Assembly: GCA_003279935.1 (NCBI GenBank)
Contig: QCGL01000001.1
Coordinates: 62,001-126,000 of the forward strand
Reading direction: 5' to 3'
Origin: Prochlorococcus sp. AG-388-A04
GTDB taxonomy: Bacteria > Cyanobacteriota > Cyanobacteriia > PCC-6307 > Cyanobiaceae
DNA length: 64,000 nt
The position numbers and the translations under genes are program-made. This document shows positions 1 to 9,030 of the stretch, piece by piece. The notes under the pieces were generated by a model, which saw nothing but the letters and a program-made list of their open reading frames with translations, was not told the origin of the DNA and searched no databases. Each line of letters opens with the position of its first letter. Position 1 is the stretch's first letter.

Positions 1-1
1 T

Positions 2-58
2 TTAAGGTTTTATAGATACCAAATAGGATCTAATTTTCCAGAACTTCCATCTAGTTAG
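2..58 (+). CDS. C-terminal end of a truncated + strand gene (unidentified)
   Basis: One frame is open from the left window edge for 18 codons and ends in TAG directly beside the priA stop codon, a convergent abutment that is common in this genome. The visible tail reads LRFYRYQIGSNFPELPSS. It could be the end of a cyanobacterial DUF3153-type protein, but that is a guess from the FPELP ending. It could also be chance, since only 57 bases are visible. Confidence 0.35.
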   Translation, partial: LRFYRYQIGSNFPELPSS

Positions 59-2332
59 CTATAACTCTACCGGATTCAAATCAATTGATAAAAACACATT
101 TTTAGGAATTTTTTGCCAAAGACTAGACCTATCAGGCAAAGGGAATTCCGAATTTTCTGGGCCATGTATTAATATTTGCCACCTAAATTTATTACCAACC
201 TTTGCAATTAAACTTGGAGCAGGACCAATTACCGTCCATTTATTATCTTTACAAAAACTTATCATATATTTCGCTAGCTTAGCCGCAGTTATTTCCGTAA
301 GTTCGAAGTTTTCCCCAGAAACTTTTAAAAGACATACCTTACAAAAAGGGAATAATTTTGCATCTTTTCTTAATTTCGAGCTTTCGGATAAAAATCCCTC
401 ATAATTTCTATTTTTGAGATATGAAAGTACAGGATGACTCGGTTTATACGTTTGAAAGATAACCTTTCCTGATTTTTTAGCTCTGCCTGCTCTACCTGCT
501 AATTGTAGAAATAATTGTAATGATTTTTCTTCTGCTGAAATATCTGGTCGGTGAAGTAATCCATCTGCGGCAATAACCACTGAAAGAGTAACATTGGGGA
601 TATCAATACCTTTTGCTAACATTTGAGTCCCTACAAGAATATCTGCATTCCCATTAGAAAACTTTGAAAGAATATTTCTATGACCATCTTTACCTGAGGT
701 GGTGTCTCTATCAAAACGAAGTACCCTCAGTTCAGGAAATTCATTATTCAAGAACTCAATAACCCTTTGAGTCCCAATACCAAAAGGCTTAAAGGCATTT
801 GATTCGCAATCTGGACAAGTGTTGATAAGTTTTGCTTTATGATCACACCAGTGACAGCTAAGCCACTTTTTACCTTTTGAGCCCACATGAACAGATAAAG
901 GTACATCACAATTAGGGCAACTTACTATAAATCCACAATTTCTACAACTTAGAAAACCGTTATAACCTCTTCTAGGAATCAAAACTATTGCTTGTTCCTG
1001 ATTCGCTTTAAGCTGAGAAATTAATTCTAATAATTCGCCACAAAAGATTTTTGTATTTCCCTTTTTAAATTCACAACGCATATCAACAACTTTAATTTCC
1101 GGTATTTCAGTAAGAGATATTCTTTCTTTCATTCTCAGCATCTTTAACTTTTTTTCAAAAACAACTCTTTTCCAAGTTCTCATTGATGGAGTTGCACTTC
1201 CGAAAATTAGCTTTGCTGGATTTCTTTTTACTCTTTCAAGAGCGACATCCCTCGCATCGTAACAAGGCATTGGGCTGTCTTGCTTATATGAAACGTCATG
1301 TTCTTCATCCAAAATTATTAAGCCTAAATTCTGAATAGGAAGGAATACTGCGGACCTTGTCCCGATAACTATAAGAGGTTCATCTTCATCTATTATCTTT
1401 TTCCAAACTAAAGTTCTATGCCTCGCAGAACAATTACTGTGATATTCAAAAACGTCATTTTGAAATCTTGTACTGAATCTATCAATAAGTTGAGGAATTA
1501 AGCCAATTTCTGGAGCCAGTATTAAACAGCTGTTTTTATTAAGTAGTTGATCTTCCGCCATTCTCATATAAATTTCAGTTTTTCCTGAACCTGTTTCTCC
1601 CCATAGCAAACAGACATCTCCCGGTTGCATCTCTTGCATTTCCTTATATATTTTTTTTTGTTCCTGAGTAAGATTTGGTCTTTTTAATTTAATACAATCA
1701 TTTTTAAAGGAACTTAATTTAGTACTAACTATTTTTTTTCTTTTAGTCTTTATTAGTAGTTTTTTACTAACCATTGAATTTATAATTGTGGAATTAAAAC
1801 CAATTCTTAATAATTCGCTTTGCCATTTCCCTTTAAGACGCAAAATATCTATTAGTGAAAGTTCTCTCTTTGTTAAGTCATCATTATTGAATCCCAAATC
1901 TATTTGAGATTCAATCCATATTTGATATTTAAAGTTTTGAGATAATTTTTTATGTTTACCAATCCATCCAGGGGGGAAAGCTGTTTTAAACATTTTTAAA
2001 CTACTTACCCTATAAAACAAAGCTAGATCCTCCAACCATTCTCTCCACCAATCTTGAATCACTTTTTTTTGGACAATACTTTCTATAGATAAATATTCAA
2101 AATTAGATTCTTCATCAAAATCTTTTTTATTTTTATCTGTCTTTAAAAAAAGACTTTTAGAAATAGTTAGTCCGTTCAAGAGTCTTCCCTTGAGTCTTAC
2201 TGAAACAATATCTCCAATTTCTACTCCGAGATTATCACCATCTAAATAAGAAAAAGTATTGGTATGACTACCTATATCAAGCAAGACGTCAAACTTATAA
2301 AAGGTATTTGATAAATTATTACTTGCCGGCAT
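59..2332 (-). CDS. priA: Primosomal protein N' (replication restart helicase PriA)
   Basis: PriA is a superfamily 2 DNA helicase that recognises stalled forks and reloads the replicative helicase. The Walker A motif GETGSGKT lies near residue 245 and the Walker B/DEAH-like DEEH near 345. Four CxxC zinc-binding pairs (CRNC, CPNC, CHWC, CPDC) lie between about 465 and 515, followed by the helicase C-terminal motifs GTQMLAKGID and QLAGRAGRA. At about 757 residues it is of family length. The ATG chosen is the second codon of a TTG-ATG pair. The N-terminal DNA-binding part is divergent and lysine-rich, as expected in an AT-rich genome. Confidence 0.97.
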   Translation of the reverse strand: MPASNNLSNTFYKFDVLLDIGSHTNTFSYLDGDNLGVEIGDIVSVRLKGRLLNGLTISKSLFLKTDKNKKDFDEESNFEYLSIESIVQKKVIQDWWREWLEDLALFYRVSSLKMFKTAFPPGWIGKHKKLSQNFKYQIWIESQIDLGFNNDDLTKRELSLIDILRLKGKWQSELLRIGFNSTIINSMVSKKLLIKTKRKKIVSTKLSSFKNDCIKLKRPNLTQEQKKIYKEMQEMQPGDVCLLWGETGSGKTEIYMRMAEDQLLNKNSCLILAPEIGLIPQLIDRFSTRFQNDVFEYHSNCSARHRTLVWKKIIDEDEPLIVIGTRSAVFLPIQNLGLIILDEEHDVSYKQDSPMPCYDARDVALERVKRNPAKLIFGSATPSMRTWKRVVFEKKLKMLRMKERISLTEIPEIKVVDMRCEFKKGNTKIFCGELLELISQLKANQEQAIVLIPRRGYNGFLSCRNCGFIVSCPNCDVPLSVHVGSKGKKWLSCHWCDHKAKLINTCPDCESNAFKPFGIGTQRVIEFLNNEFPELRVLRFDRDTTSGKDGHRNILSKFSNGNADILVGTQMLAKGIDIPNVTLSVVIAADGLLHRPDISAEEKSLQLFLQLAGRAGRAKKSGKVIFQTYKPSHPVLSYLKNRNYEGFLSESSKLRKDAKLFPFCKVCLLKVSGENFELTEITAAKLAKYMISFCKDNKWTVIGPAPSLIAKVGNKFRWQILIHGPENSEFPLPDRSSLWQKIPKNVFLSIDLNPVEL

Positions 2333-2335
2333 CAA

Positions 2336-2663
2336 AACTTTTTCTTAGTATTGGATTGTTGAACATTACACAAAGTGCTTTTGCACATTTTAAGTATTCT
2401 GTTTTTAAGGGAGACATGAAGCTTTGATCATTGAATTAAAATTCAAAAATTGATCTGCCAGTCTGAGAAATCCTAAGACTTTTTACTTTAGGTAATCTAT
2501 AACACTATTTAAATTTTTCAACAATTTAAAAAAAACTTTATCTAAACACAATTTTTGTGAGTTAGTTCTTCTAATCTTTAAGGCAAACTTTTACTACTAA
2601 GTGTATAAATTCGTCTTAATTAAATTTTTGCCTAGTTAAATTCACCGTAGAAAGGAGTCCACT
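2336..2663. other. Intergenic region between divergent priA and rpoD
   Basis: This 328-base stretch shows no convincing coding frame. It holds a 7-bp inverted repeat, AGGCAAA at 2581-2587 and TTTGCCT at 2627-2633, that would fall in the rpoD leader. A TATAAAT box at 2604-2610 could be the rpoD -10 element. A small GTGC-TTTT-GCAC hairpin lies at 2375-2386. Promoters for both genes must lie here, but none is proven by sequence alone. Confidence 0.5.
2651..2657 (+). promoter_or_regulatory. Strong Shine-Dalgarno site of rpoD
   Basis: AAAGGAG sits six bases upstream of the rpoD ATG. It is a near-perfect anti-16S complement and fixes the start codon. Most other genes I inspected in this window have A/T-rich leaders without so clear a site. 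Confidence 0.75.
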
Positions 2664-3854
2664 ATGTGTCCAGCCGCAACAGAATCAAAAAGTTCTAATC
2701 CTAGTTCCAAGAAAAAAATTAATAAAAAAATTGATTCAAATTTTAAAAACGATCGAGAAGAAGAAAGTATCAAGAATCAAGATCCTATTCAAAACTCGAA
2801 ACAAAAGCCACTAAATGATGAAGGCAGTATTGAAAATAATGATGAATTTAATGGTTCTGATGAAGAGGCCAAAGCTATTGGTAACGTAAAGCTTGGACCA
2901 AAGGGAATATATACAGAAGATTCTATAAGGGTTTATCTTCAGGAAATTGGAAGAATTAGATTATTAAGACCTGATGAAGAAATTGAACTTGCTAGAAAAA
3001 TAGCTGATCTCCTCCAACTTGAAGAGCTAGCTACACAATACGAGTCTGAGAAAGGACATTTCCCTTCAGTTAGAGAATGGGCTGAATTAATCGACATGCC
3101 TCTCTCTAAATTCAGAAGAAGACTTCTCTTAGGGAGAAGAGCTAAAGAGAAGATGGTTCAATCTAATTTAAGATTAGTTGTCTCTATTGCTAAGAAATAT
3201 ATGAATAGAGGGCTATCTTTTCAAGATTTAATACAAGAAGGAAGCTTAGGTTTAATCAGAGCTGCCGAAAAATTTGACCATGAAAAAGGTTATAAATTTT
3301 CTACTTATGCTACTTGGTGGATTCGTCAAGCGATAACACGAGCGATAGCAGATCAAAGTAGAACGATTAGATTGCCTGTTCACTTGTATGAAACAATTTC
3401 TAGAATAAAAAAAACAACAAAAGTTCTTAGTCAAGAGTTTGGAAGAAAGCCTAGTGAAGAAGAAATAGCTGAGAGTATGGAAATGACAATTGAAAAATTA
3501 AGGTTTATAGCTAAAAGTGCTCAGCTTCCAATCTCGTTAGAGACACCAATAGGTAAAGAAGAGGATTCAAGGCTTGGAGACTTTATAGAGGCTGATATTG
3601 AAAATCCAGAACAAGATGTATCTAAGACTTTATTGAGAGAAGATTTAGAAGGGGTTTTGGCTACTCTAAGCCCAAGAGAAAGGGATGTTCTAAGACTGCG
3701 ATATGGAATAGATGATGGGAGGATGAAGACTCTTGAAGAGATAGGACAAATTTTTGATGTTACAAGAGAGAGAATTAGACAAATAGAAGCAAAAGCTCTG
3801 AGAAAGCTAAGACATCCAAACAGAAATGGTGTACTAAAAGAATATATTAAATAA
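2664..3854 (+). CDS. rpoD: RNA polymerase sigma-70 factor, principal type
   Basis: This is a sigma-70 family factor that directs RNA polymerase to housekeeping promoters. Residues 1 to about 75 form a low-complexity Ser/Lys/Glu/Asn tail. Region 1.2 ([16 protein letters not shown]) follows near 88, and then the linker [11 protein letters not shown] typical of cyanobacterial principal factors. Regions 2.1-2.4 include [17 protein letters not shown], region 3 follows, and region 4.2 carries [20 protein letters not shown]. The length of 396 residues fits a cyanobacterial SigA. Group 2 sigma factors share most of these motifs, but the length, N-terminal tail and strong ribosome binding site favour the principal factor. 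Confidence 0.93.
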   Translation: MCPAATESKSSNPSSKKKINKKIDSNFKNDREEESIKNQDPIQNSKQKPLNDEGSIENNDEFNGSDEEAKAIGNVKLGPKGIYTEDSIRVYLQEIGRIRLLRPDEEIELARKIADLLQLEELATQYESEKGHFPSVREWAELIDMPLSKFRRRLLLGRRAKEKMVQSNLRLVVSIAKKYMNRGLSFQDLIQEGSLGLIRAAEKFDHEKGYKFSTYATWWIRQAITRAIADQSRTIRLPVHLYETISRIKKTTKVLSQEFGRKPSEEEIAESMEMTIEKLRFIAKSAQLPISLETPIGKEEDSRLGDFIEADIENPEQDVSKTLLREDLEGVLATLSPRERDVLRLRYGIDDGRMKTLEEIGQIFDVTRERIRQIEAKALRKLRHPNRNGVLKEYIK

Positions 3855-3948
3855 AAAAGTTAAATATAATTTTTCGGCTTTGAAAAGTTAGCAACTATTA
3901 TCTTAAAATAAATGCGACTTTATCTTAAACTAATCAAACCAATATTTA

Positions 3949-4899
3949 ATGACTAAATTTAAATTAAAGATAGCTAGTAGAAGAAGTAAATTAGCTATGG
4001 TTCAAACATTATGGGTTAAAGAGCAACTAGAAAAAATTATTCCTGACTTGGAAGTATCAATAGAGGCCATGGCAACTCAAGGTGACAAAATTCTTGATGT
4101 CGCCTTAGCCAAAATAGGAGATAAAGGACTTTTCACAAAAGAACTAGAAGCTCAAATGCTTGTGGGACATGCAGATATTGCAGTGCATTCCTTGAAAGAT
4201 TTGCCTACTAATTTACCTGATGGACTTACATTAGGATGTATTACAAAAAGAGAAGACCCTTCAGATGCTTTAGTAGTTAATAAAAAAAATAAAATTTATC
4301 AATTAGAAAGTTTACCTCCAGGTTCAATCGTTGGAACAAGCTCCTTAAGGAGACTAGCTCAATTAAGATATAAATTTCCGCATCTTGACTTCAAAGATAT
4401 TAGGGGGAACGTTATTACAAGAATAGAAAAACTAGATTCAGGAGAATTTGACTGTATTATTCTGGCTGCAGCGGGTTTAAAAAGATTAGGATTTGAATCA
4501 AGAATTCACCAAATTATTCCTAATGAGATTTCCCTTCATGCCGTTGGCCAAGGTGCTTTAGGAATTGAATGTAAATCTGATGATAAAGAAGTTCTTAAAA
4601 TAATAAGTGTCCTAGAAGATAAGGTCTCGAGCCAAAGATGCTTAGCAGAAAGATCTTTTTTAAGAGAACTTGAAGGGGGATGTCAAGTTCCTATAGGAGT
4701 TAATAGTAGTATTCAAAATGATGAAATAGCCCTAATAGGAATGGTCGCATCTATTGATGGGAAAAGACTTATAAAAGATGAATCGATAGGAAATATTAAA
4801 TATCCAGAGGAAGTTGGTAAGAAATTAGCTGAAAAGCTAAAACTTCAGGGGGCTGATAAAATTCTTTCGGAAATATTTGAACAATTTAGAGAGAAGTAA
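3949..4899 (+). CDS. hemC: Porphobilinogen deaminase (hydroxymethylbilane synthase)
   Basis: The enzyme polymerises four porphobilinogens into hydroxymethylbilane in the shared heme, chlorophyll and B12 pathway. The N-terminal [13 protein letters not shown] motif and the arginine-rich [11 protein letters not shown] segment are present. The dipyrromethane cofactor cysteine is Cys245 in [10 protein letters not shown]. The length of 316 residues is normal. It lies 94 bases after rpoD on the same strand and converges on ppa with only six bases between stop codons. hemL, from the same pathway, lies about 10 kb away. Confidence 0.97.
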   Translation: MTKFKLKIASRRSKLAMVQTLWVKEQLEKIIPDLEVSIEAMATQGDKILDVALAKIGDKGLFTKELEAQMLVGHADIAVHSLKDLPTNLPDGLTLGCITKREDPSDALVVNKKNKIYQLESLPPGSIVGTSSLRRLAQLRYKFPHLDFKDIRGNVITRIEKLDSGEFDCIILAAAGLKRLGFESRIHQIIPNEISLHAVGQGALGIECKSDDKEVLKIISVLEDKVSSQRCLAERSFLRELEGGCQVPIGVNSSIQNDEIALIGMVASIDGKRLIKDESIGNIKYPEEVGKKLAEKLKLQGADKILSEIFEQFREK

Positions 4900-4905
4900 T
4901 TTTTG

Positions 4906-5493
4906 TTAATCAACTAATTTAGGTTCAATTTCTTTTTGGTATCTAGATTCACAATCTTGAATTACTTTTACAGCTTCTTCAATTCCATAAAAGCCATTAA
5001 CAGAACATGTCCCTGGTTTTTTTAGATCTTTATAGTGTTCCCAATAATACTTGGTCTCATTAAGCCAATGTTCCCCAAGATCCTCAAAAGTATGAATATG
5101 ATCCATTCTCTTATCATCTGATAGTACAGCAATTACTTTGTCATCAACTTCTCCTCCATCATCAAATTTCATCACTCCAATTATCCTTGACTCCACTATT
5201 GAACCTGGCACTAGTGGTTCTGTAACACTAACTATTTCAATATCAAGAGGATCACCATCCTCATCCCAAGTTCTTGGAATACATCCATAAGCAAAAGGGT
5301 ATGCGAGTGATGAATAACCAACTCTATCAAGTTTCAAATGTCCCGTTTCAGTAATTAACTCATACTTATTTATAGTATTAGAATTTAATTCGACAATTGT
5401 ATTAACGATTGATTTTGTATTGTCTGTAAAAGCATCTAAAATATGCAATAAATTTGGGGTAACTCTACTTGGGGGTTGATTAAGGTTTGCCAT
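4906..5493 (-). CDS. ppa: Soluble inorganic pyrophosphatase, family I
   Basis: It hydrolyses pyrophosphate and so drives biosynthetic reactions forward. The family I signature DGDPLD is present near residue 80, with its metal-binding aspartates, preceded by YGCIPRTW. The C-terminal half has a Trp/Tyr-rich NETKYYWEHYKDL stretch. About 195 residues is slightly longer than bacterial enzymes of 170-180 residues but usual for cyanobacteria. A TTG precedes the ATG that I chose as start. Confidence 0.95.
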   Translation of the reverse strand: MANLNQPPSRVTPNLLHILDAFTDNTKSIVNTIVELNSNTINKYELITETGHLKLDRVGYSSLAYPFAYGCIPRTWDEDGDPLDIEIVSVTEPLVPGSIVESRIIGVMKFDDGGEVDDKVIAVLSDDKRMDHIHTFEDLGEHWLNETKYYWEHYKDLKKPGTCSVNGFYGIEEAVKVIQDCESRYQKEIEPKLVD

Positions 5494-5555
5494 CAAAAAA
5501 TTATTTTTATTTATCCTACATCCTCACACTCAATCAAATTCTAAAAAGTAAATTT

Positions 5556-7061
5556 TTAGCAGAAATCTTTTATTTTCGATCTCAAATGATTAACAAAGTA
5601 CTTTGATGTTAGTTCTTCTCCAGTTACATTTTTCACTAGTTTCTTAGAGTTAACAGATCTTCCATAGTTGTGAATATTATTTTTTAACCATAAAATTATT
5701 TTTTCATATTCTCCATCTTCAACTAAATTATCAATTAATCCTATTTCCTTTTCCATTTGCGAAGAAATTTGTGCACTTATAAGATGACCTAATAAGTACG
5801 AAGGGAAATATCCAAATGCTCCTTCACTCCAATGAACATCTTGCAAACAACCCTCAGCATCATTTGATGGTCTAATCCCTAAAAGTTCCTCATATCTTTT
5901 GTTCCATTCTGATGGTACATCTTTCGCTTCTAGACCTCCTTCAATTAAATCTATTTCAAGTTCAGTTCTAATTAAAATATGCAACCCATAGCTTAATTCA
6001 TCTGCCTCAACTCTATTTAAACCTGGTTTCAAATGGTTAATAGATTTCCATAGTTCTAAATGATTATTTAAAGAACAACCCTCAGAAACAAAATGTTTGA
6101 AAAACCTTTTAGAAAAAGATTTTGATTTAACTATCCTATTTTCCCAAAATAAAGATTGGCTTTCATGAACACCCATTGATGTTGCTTGACCCAAAGGCCA
6201 CGCAAACCATTGATGACTCTGAGATGGCAAACCCTGCTCATAAATCGAATGTCCCCACTCATGCGCAGTAGCGAGAAAACTTGATAAGGGTTCCCCTTCT
6301 ACAACTCTAGTAGTAATCCTATAGTCATTTGGTCCTAAAGTAATAGAAAAAGGATGGGGAGATTTTGCAACAACTACTAGATCTTCATCTCTCCCAAACT
6401 CATCAAGTAATTTAGAACATAAATTTTGCTGAGATTTAGGACTTAAATCCCAGTGGTACTTTTCTGATTTATTGAGATCACTTATTAGAGATGGGATAGC
6501 TTCTTTAAGTGGCTGGAAAATTTTATTTAACCACTCCAGAGTTAAATCCGGCTCAAAAGGCTGAGCTAAAGTTTCCCAAGGTGTATATTTATCTGATATT
6601 TGTTTTGTCTCTTCAATACGTAATTCGATCAAATTTTTAAAAATTGGTAAGAAAATCTCAAAATCGGATTTTCTTTTGGCTTCTTGCCAACTTTCATAAC
6701 CTTTTGATTTAGCTTTAGCAAGTGCTTCAACTAGTTTAGGATCTAAATTTTTTTGCCTATTAAATTCCTTAATTAATAATTCAAGGTTTCTTTTTTTACT
6801 TCGAATAATTTCTTGATTAAATGATTTCTTTAAGCCAACTCTAAACTCATCCTGAGCAGCTTTAATTAAATCTGAAAACTCTTCAGAGGAATTTCTCTTA
6901 TGCAGTATTTTTGCGATATACGTAAGTTGTTCAGATCTCCATGACGCTCCTTTATTGGGCATACCTGTATTTTGATCCCAATAAAGAGTACTCTGTATTG
7001 AGCCTAATATTTGAGTTTCTTTTAAATAAGCTCCAAGCTTATTCCATTCTTTTTCAGACAA
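5556..7061 (-). CDS. Thermostable carboxypeptidase Taq-type metallopeptidase (M32)
   Basis: This belongs to the M32 zinc carboxypeptidases, which remove C-terminal residues from peptides and probably serve cytosolic peptide turnover. The zinc motif HEWGH is at residues 267-271, followed by the second glutamate region GVHESQSLFWE. DYRITTRV, GLNRVEADELSYGLHI and GAFGYFPSYLLGHL are typical family blocks. The length of 501 residues is normal. The start is TTG (MSEKEWNKL), with no better upstream codon. It is divergent from the YjbQ-family gene across 110 bases. Confidence 0.93.
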   Translation of the reverse strand: MSEKEWNKLGAYLKETQILGSIQSTLYWDQNTGMPNKGASWRSEQLTYIAKILHKRNSSEEFSDLIKAAQDEFRVGLKKSFNQEIIRSKKRNLELLIKEFNRQKNLDPKLVEALAKAKSKGYESWQEAKRKSDFEIFLPIFKNLIELRIEETKQISDKYTPWETLAQPFEPDLTLEWLNKIFQPLKEAIPSLISDLNKSEKYHWDLSPKSQQNLCSKLLDEFGRDEDLVVVAKSPHPFSITLGPNDYRITTRVVEGEPLSSFLATAHEWGHSIYEQGLPSQSHQWFAWPLGQATSMGVHESQSLFWENRIVKSKSFSKRFFKHFVSEGCSLNNHLELWKSINHLKPGLNRVEADELSYGLHILIRTELEIDLIEGGLEAKDVPSEWNKRYEELLGIRPSNDAEGCLQDVHWSEGAFGYFPSYLLGHLISAQISSQMEKEIGLIDNLVEDGEYEKIILWLKNNIHNYGRSVNSKKLVKNVTGEELTSKYFVNHLRSKIKDFC

Positions 7062-7171
7062 AAATATTTAACTTAATTATCTATTATTTTAAGACAAAAA
7101 TATTTTTCTAAGTATAAATTTTTCAAACTATATTCATAATAGGATATTGCTTATTAGGACTTTAAATATTT

Positions 7172-7645
7172 ATGGAACAAATTTTCTCAAAATTAAACTT
7201 TATAACCAACGGGGAGGGTTTCACTGATATTACTGATGATTTAAATTTATTCATACAAAAAAGTAATTTTGATTCAGGAATTTTTTGCTTAACCTCACTA
7301 CACACAAGTTGTAGTTTGACTATTAATGAAAATGCAGATCAAAATGTTCTTAAAGATTTAGAAAAGTTCATTAAATCTATAGTTCCGTACAACTGTTATA
7401 CCTCGTTATCAAAAGAAAGAGAGAAGATATATTATGAACATTTTCAAGAAGGAGAGGACGATATGCCAGCTCATATTAAAACTGCTTTAACAAATACTAA
7501 TTTATCTTTAAGCTTTCAAAAAGGGAGACTGATACTTGGCACTTGGCAAGCAATTTATTTATGGGAACATCGATTTAGTACAAAAAAAAGAAGTATAAGT
7601 GTTCATATTATTGGGGAAAAAAAATCAAGTCTCTATAATAGGTAA
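7172..7645 (+). CDS. YjbQ/UPF0047 family protein
   Basis: This is a small single-domain protein of the UPF0047 family. The family is often labelled secondary thiamine-phosphate synthase because some members complement thiE mutants; the natural role is uncertain. Family blocks seen are LTSLHTSCSLTINENAD, the acidic EGEDDMPAHIKTAL, and GTWQAIYLWEHR near the C terminus. At 157 residues it is slightly longer than the usual 130-140. It is the first gene of a tightly packed + strand cluster with a pterin dehydratase, CobW and an iron-type permease. Confidence 0.88.
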   Translation: MEQIFSKLNFITNGEGFTDITDDLNLFIQKSNFDSGIFCLTSLHTSCSLTINENADQNVLKDLEKFIKSIVPYNCYTSLSKEREKIYYEHFQEGEDDMPAHIKTALTNTNLSLSFQKGRLILGTWQAIYLWEHRFSTKKRSISVHIIGEKKSSLYNR

Positions 7646-7663
7646 CAGTCACAATAAATAGTT

Positions 7664-7954
7664 ATGAAGCCATACCTTTTAGAAAATCAGGAATTAAAAG
7701 AACTATCTGCAAAAATAGGAGGATGGAGAATTATGACAAATCATATTGAAAGAGAATTTAATTTTAGTAATTTTATAGAAGCCTTCTCCTTTATGACAAA
7801 GATTGCTTTAATTTGCGAGAAACATAACCATCATCCAAATTGGGAAAATGTCTATTCAAAAGTAATAATTAAACTAAGTACTCATGATTTAGGCGGAATT
7901 ACGAATTTAGATCAAACAATCGCTTCAGAAATTAATGATATTTTCGAAAAATAA
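7664..7954 (+). CDS. Pterin-4a-carbinolamine dehydratase family protein
   Basis: It matches the PCD/DCoH family, which dehydrates 4a-hydroxytetrahydropterins. The active-site block KHNHHPNWENVY near residue 66 and the downstream THDLGGITNLD are diagnostic. The length of 96 residues is standard. I see no aromatic amino-acid hydroxylase in the window, so the pterin-recycling role is uncertain; folate or molybdopterin-related functions have been proposed for lone copies. It lies 18 bases after the YjbQ gene and 44 bases before cobW. Confidence 0.93.
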   Translation: MKPYLLENQELKELSAKIGGWRIMTNHIEREFNFSNFIEAFSFMTKIALICEKHNHHPNWENVYSKVIIKLSTHDLGGITNLDQTIASEINDIFEK

Positions 7955-7998
7955 TTTACAATTCATAAAACTATATTTGTTTCAAAATAACCAATAAA

Positions 7999-9030
7999 AT
8001 GGCAGAAAATTTACTCCCTATTACTATTATTAGCGGATTCTTGGGTTCAGGTAAAACTACACTTTTAAATCACATTTTAAAAAATCAAGTTGGAATTAAA
8101 ACGGCTGTTTTAGTTAATGAATTTGGAGAGATAGGTATTGATAATGAATTAATTATAAAAACTGCTGAAGATATGATCGAATTAAATAACGGATGCATTT
8201 GTTGCACAATAAATGGAGAATTATTAAGCACTGTTTCTAAGATATTAGATAGACCTGAAAAAATAGATTATTTAATTGTTGAGACTACTGGACTTGCAGA
8301 TCCACTACCTGTAGCAATGACTTTTGCAGGGGGTGATCTTAGAGAAAAAGTAAGATTAGATTCGATTATTACTATTATTGATGCAGATAACTTTGATTTT
8401 GATTTAAAAAACTCTAGTGTTGCCTACTCACAAATTTTATATGGTGATATTTTACTATTAAATAAATGTGATTTAGTAACTGATACACATTTAAAAAAGA
8501 TAGAACAACACATTAATGGGATAAAAAAAGAACCAAGAATTTTGAGATCTATTAATAGTGAAGTTGGTTTGCAAACAATAATGAGTGTTGGACTTTTCGA
8601 AACAGATACTTTTCAATTTAAAGAGAAAATGATTAGTAATCAAGATTCGCATGATCACTCTTCCCATTCGCATGATCACTCTTCCCATTCGCATGATCAC
8701 TCTTCCCATTCGCATGATTTAATAAATAATATAGAAGGATTTACATCTATTTCTTTTGAGACGAATGAACCATTTTCTTTAAGGAAGTTTCAAAACTTCT
8801 TGGATAATCAAATCTCACAAAATGTATTTAGGGCTAAAGGTATTTTATGGTTTATGGAAAGCGAAAGAAAACATATTTTTCATTTATCTGGTAAACGTTT
8901 TTCTCTTGATGACTGTGAATGGGAAAATGAAAAATCAAATAAAATTGTTCTAATAGGAAAAGATTTAGATCATCAAACTATTAAGAATCAGCTTGATTGT
9001 TGTAGATTTAGTTATATAGAAGAAGCATAA
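7999..9030 (+). CDS. CobW/COG0523 G3E-family GTPase, putative metal chaperone
   Basis: G3E P-loop GTPases of the COG0523 group insert or traffic metals such as Zn or Co. The Walker A motif GFLGSGKT is at residues 13-20, the metal-binding CICC motif at 66-69 and NKCD near 155. A histidine-rich loop of repeated HDHSSHS units spans about residues 218-240. The CobW C-terminal domain ends in GKDLDHQTIKNQLDCC. At 343 residues it is normal. The substrate metal cannot be told from sequence. The histidine loop is encoded by three perfect DNA repeats. The gene ends exactly where the FutB-like permease frame begins. Confidence 0.93.
   Translation: MAENLLPITIISGFLGSGKTTLLNHILKNQVGIKTAVLVNEFGEIGIDNELIIKTAEDMIELNNGCICCTINGELLSTVSKILDRPEKIDYLIVETTGLADPLPVAMTFAGGDLREKVRLDSIITIIDADNFDFDLKNSSVAYSQILYGDILLLNKCDLVTDTHLKKIEQHINGIKKEPRILRSINSEVGLQTIMSVGLFETDTFQFKEKMISNQDSHDHSSHSHDHSSHSHDHSSHSHDLINNIEGFTSISFETNEPFSLRKFQNFLDNQISQNVFRAKGILWFMESERKHIFHLSGKRFSLDDCEWENEKSNKIVLIGKDLDHQTIKNQLDCCRFSYIEEA
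8650..8718 (+). repeat. Three perfect 21-bp tandem repeats plus a partial copy inside cobW
   Basis: The unit CATGATCACTCTTCCCATTC plus a final G occurs at 8650-8670, 8671-8691 and 8692-8712 without a mismatch, followed by a 6-base partial copy. Each unit keeps the reading frame and encodes HDHSSHS. Identity at the nucleotide level, including third positions, indicates recent slippage expansion. Confidence 0.95.

Noticed and set aside
2375-2386. GTGC-TTTT-GCAC hairpin as a terminator
   Set aside because: The stem is only four base pairs and has no T tract; it does not follow a gene end.
8491-8715. Open frame on the - strand with repeated MRMGRVI units
   Set aside because: It is the antisense reading of the CobW histidine repeats; the + strand frame has clear family motifs.
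8650-8718. CRISPR-like short repeats
   Set aside because: Units are directly joined with no spacers and lie inside a gene in frame.
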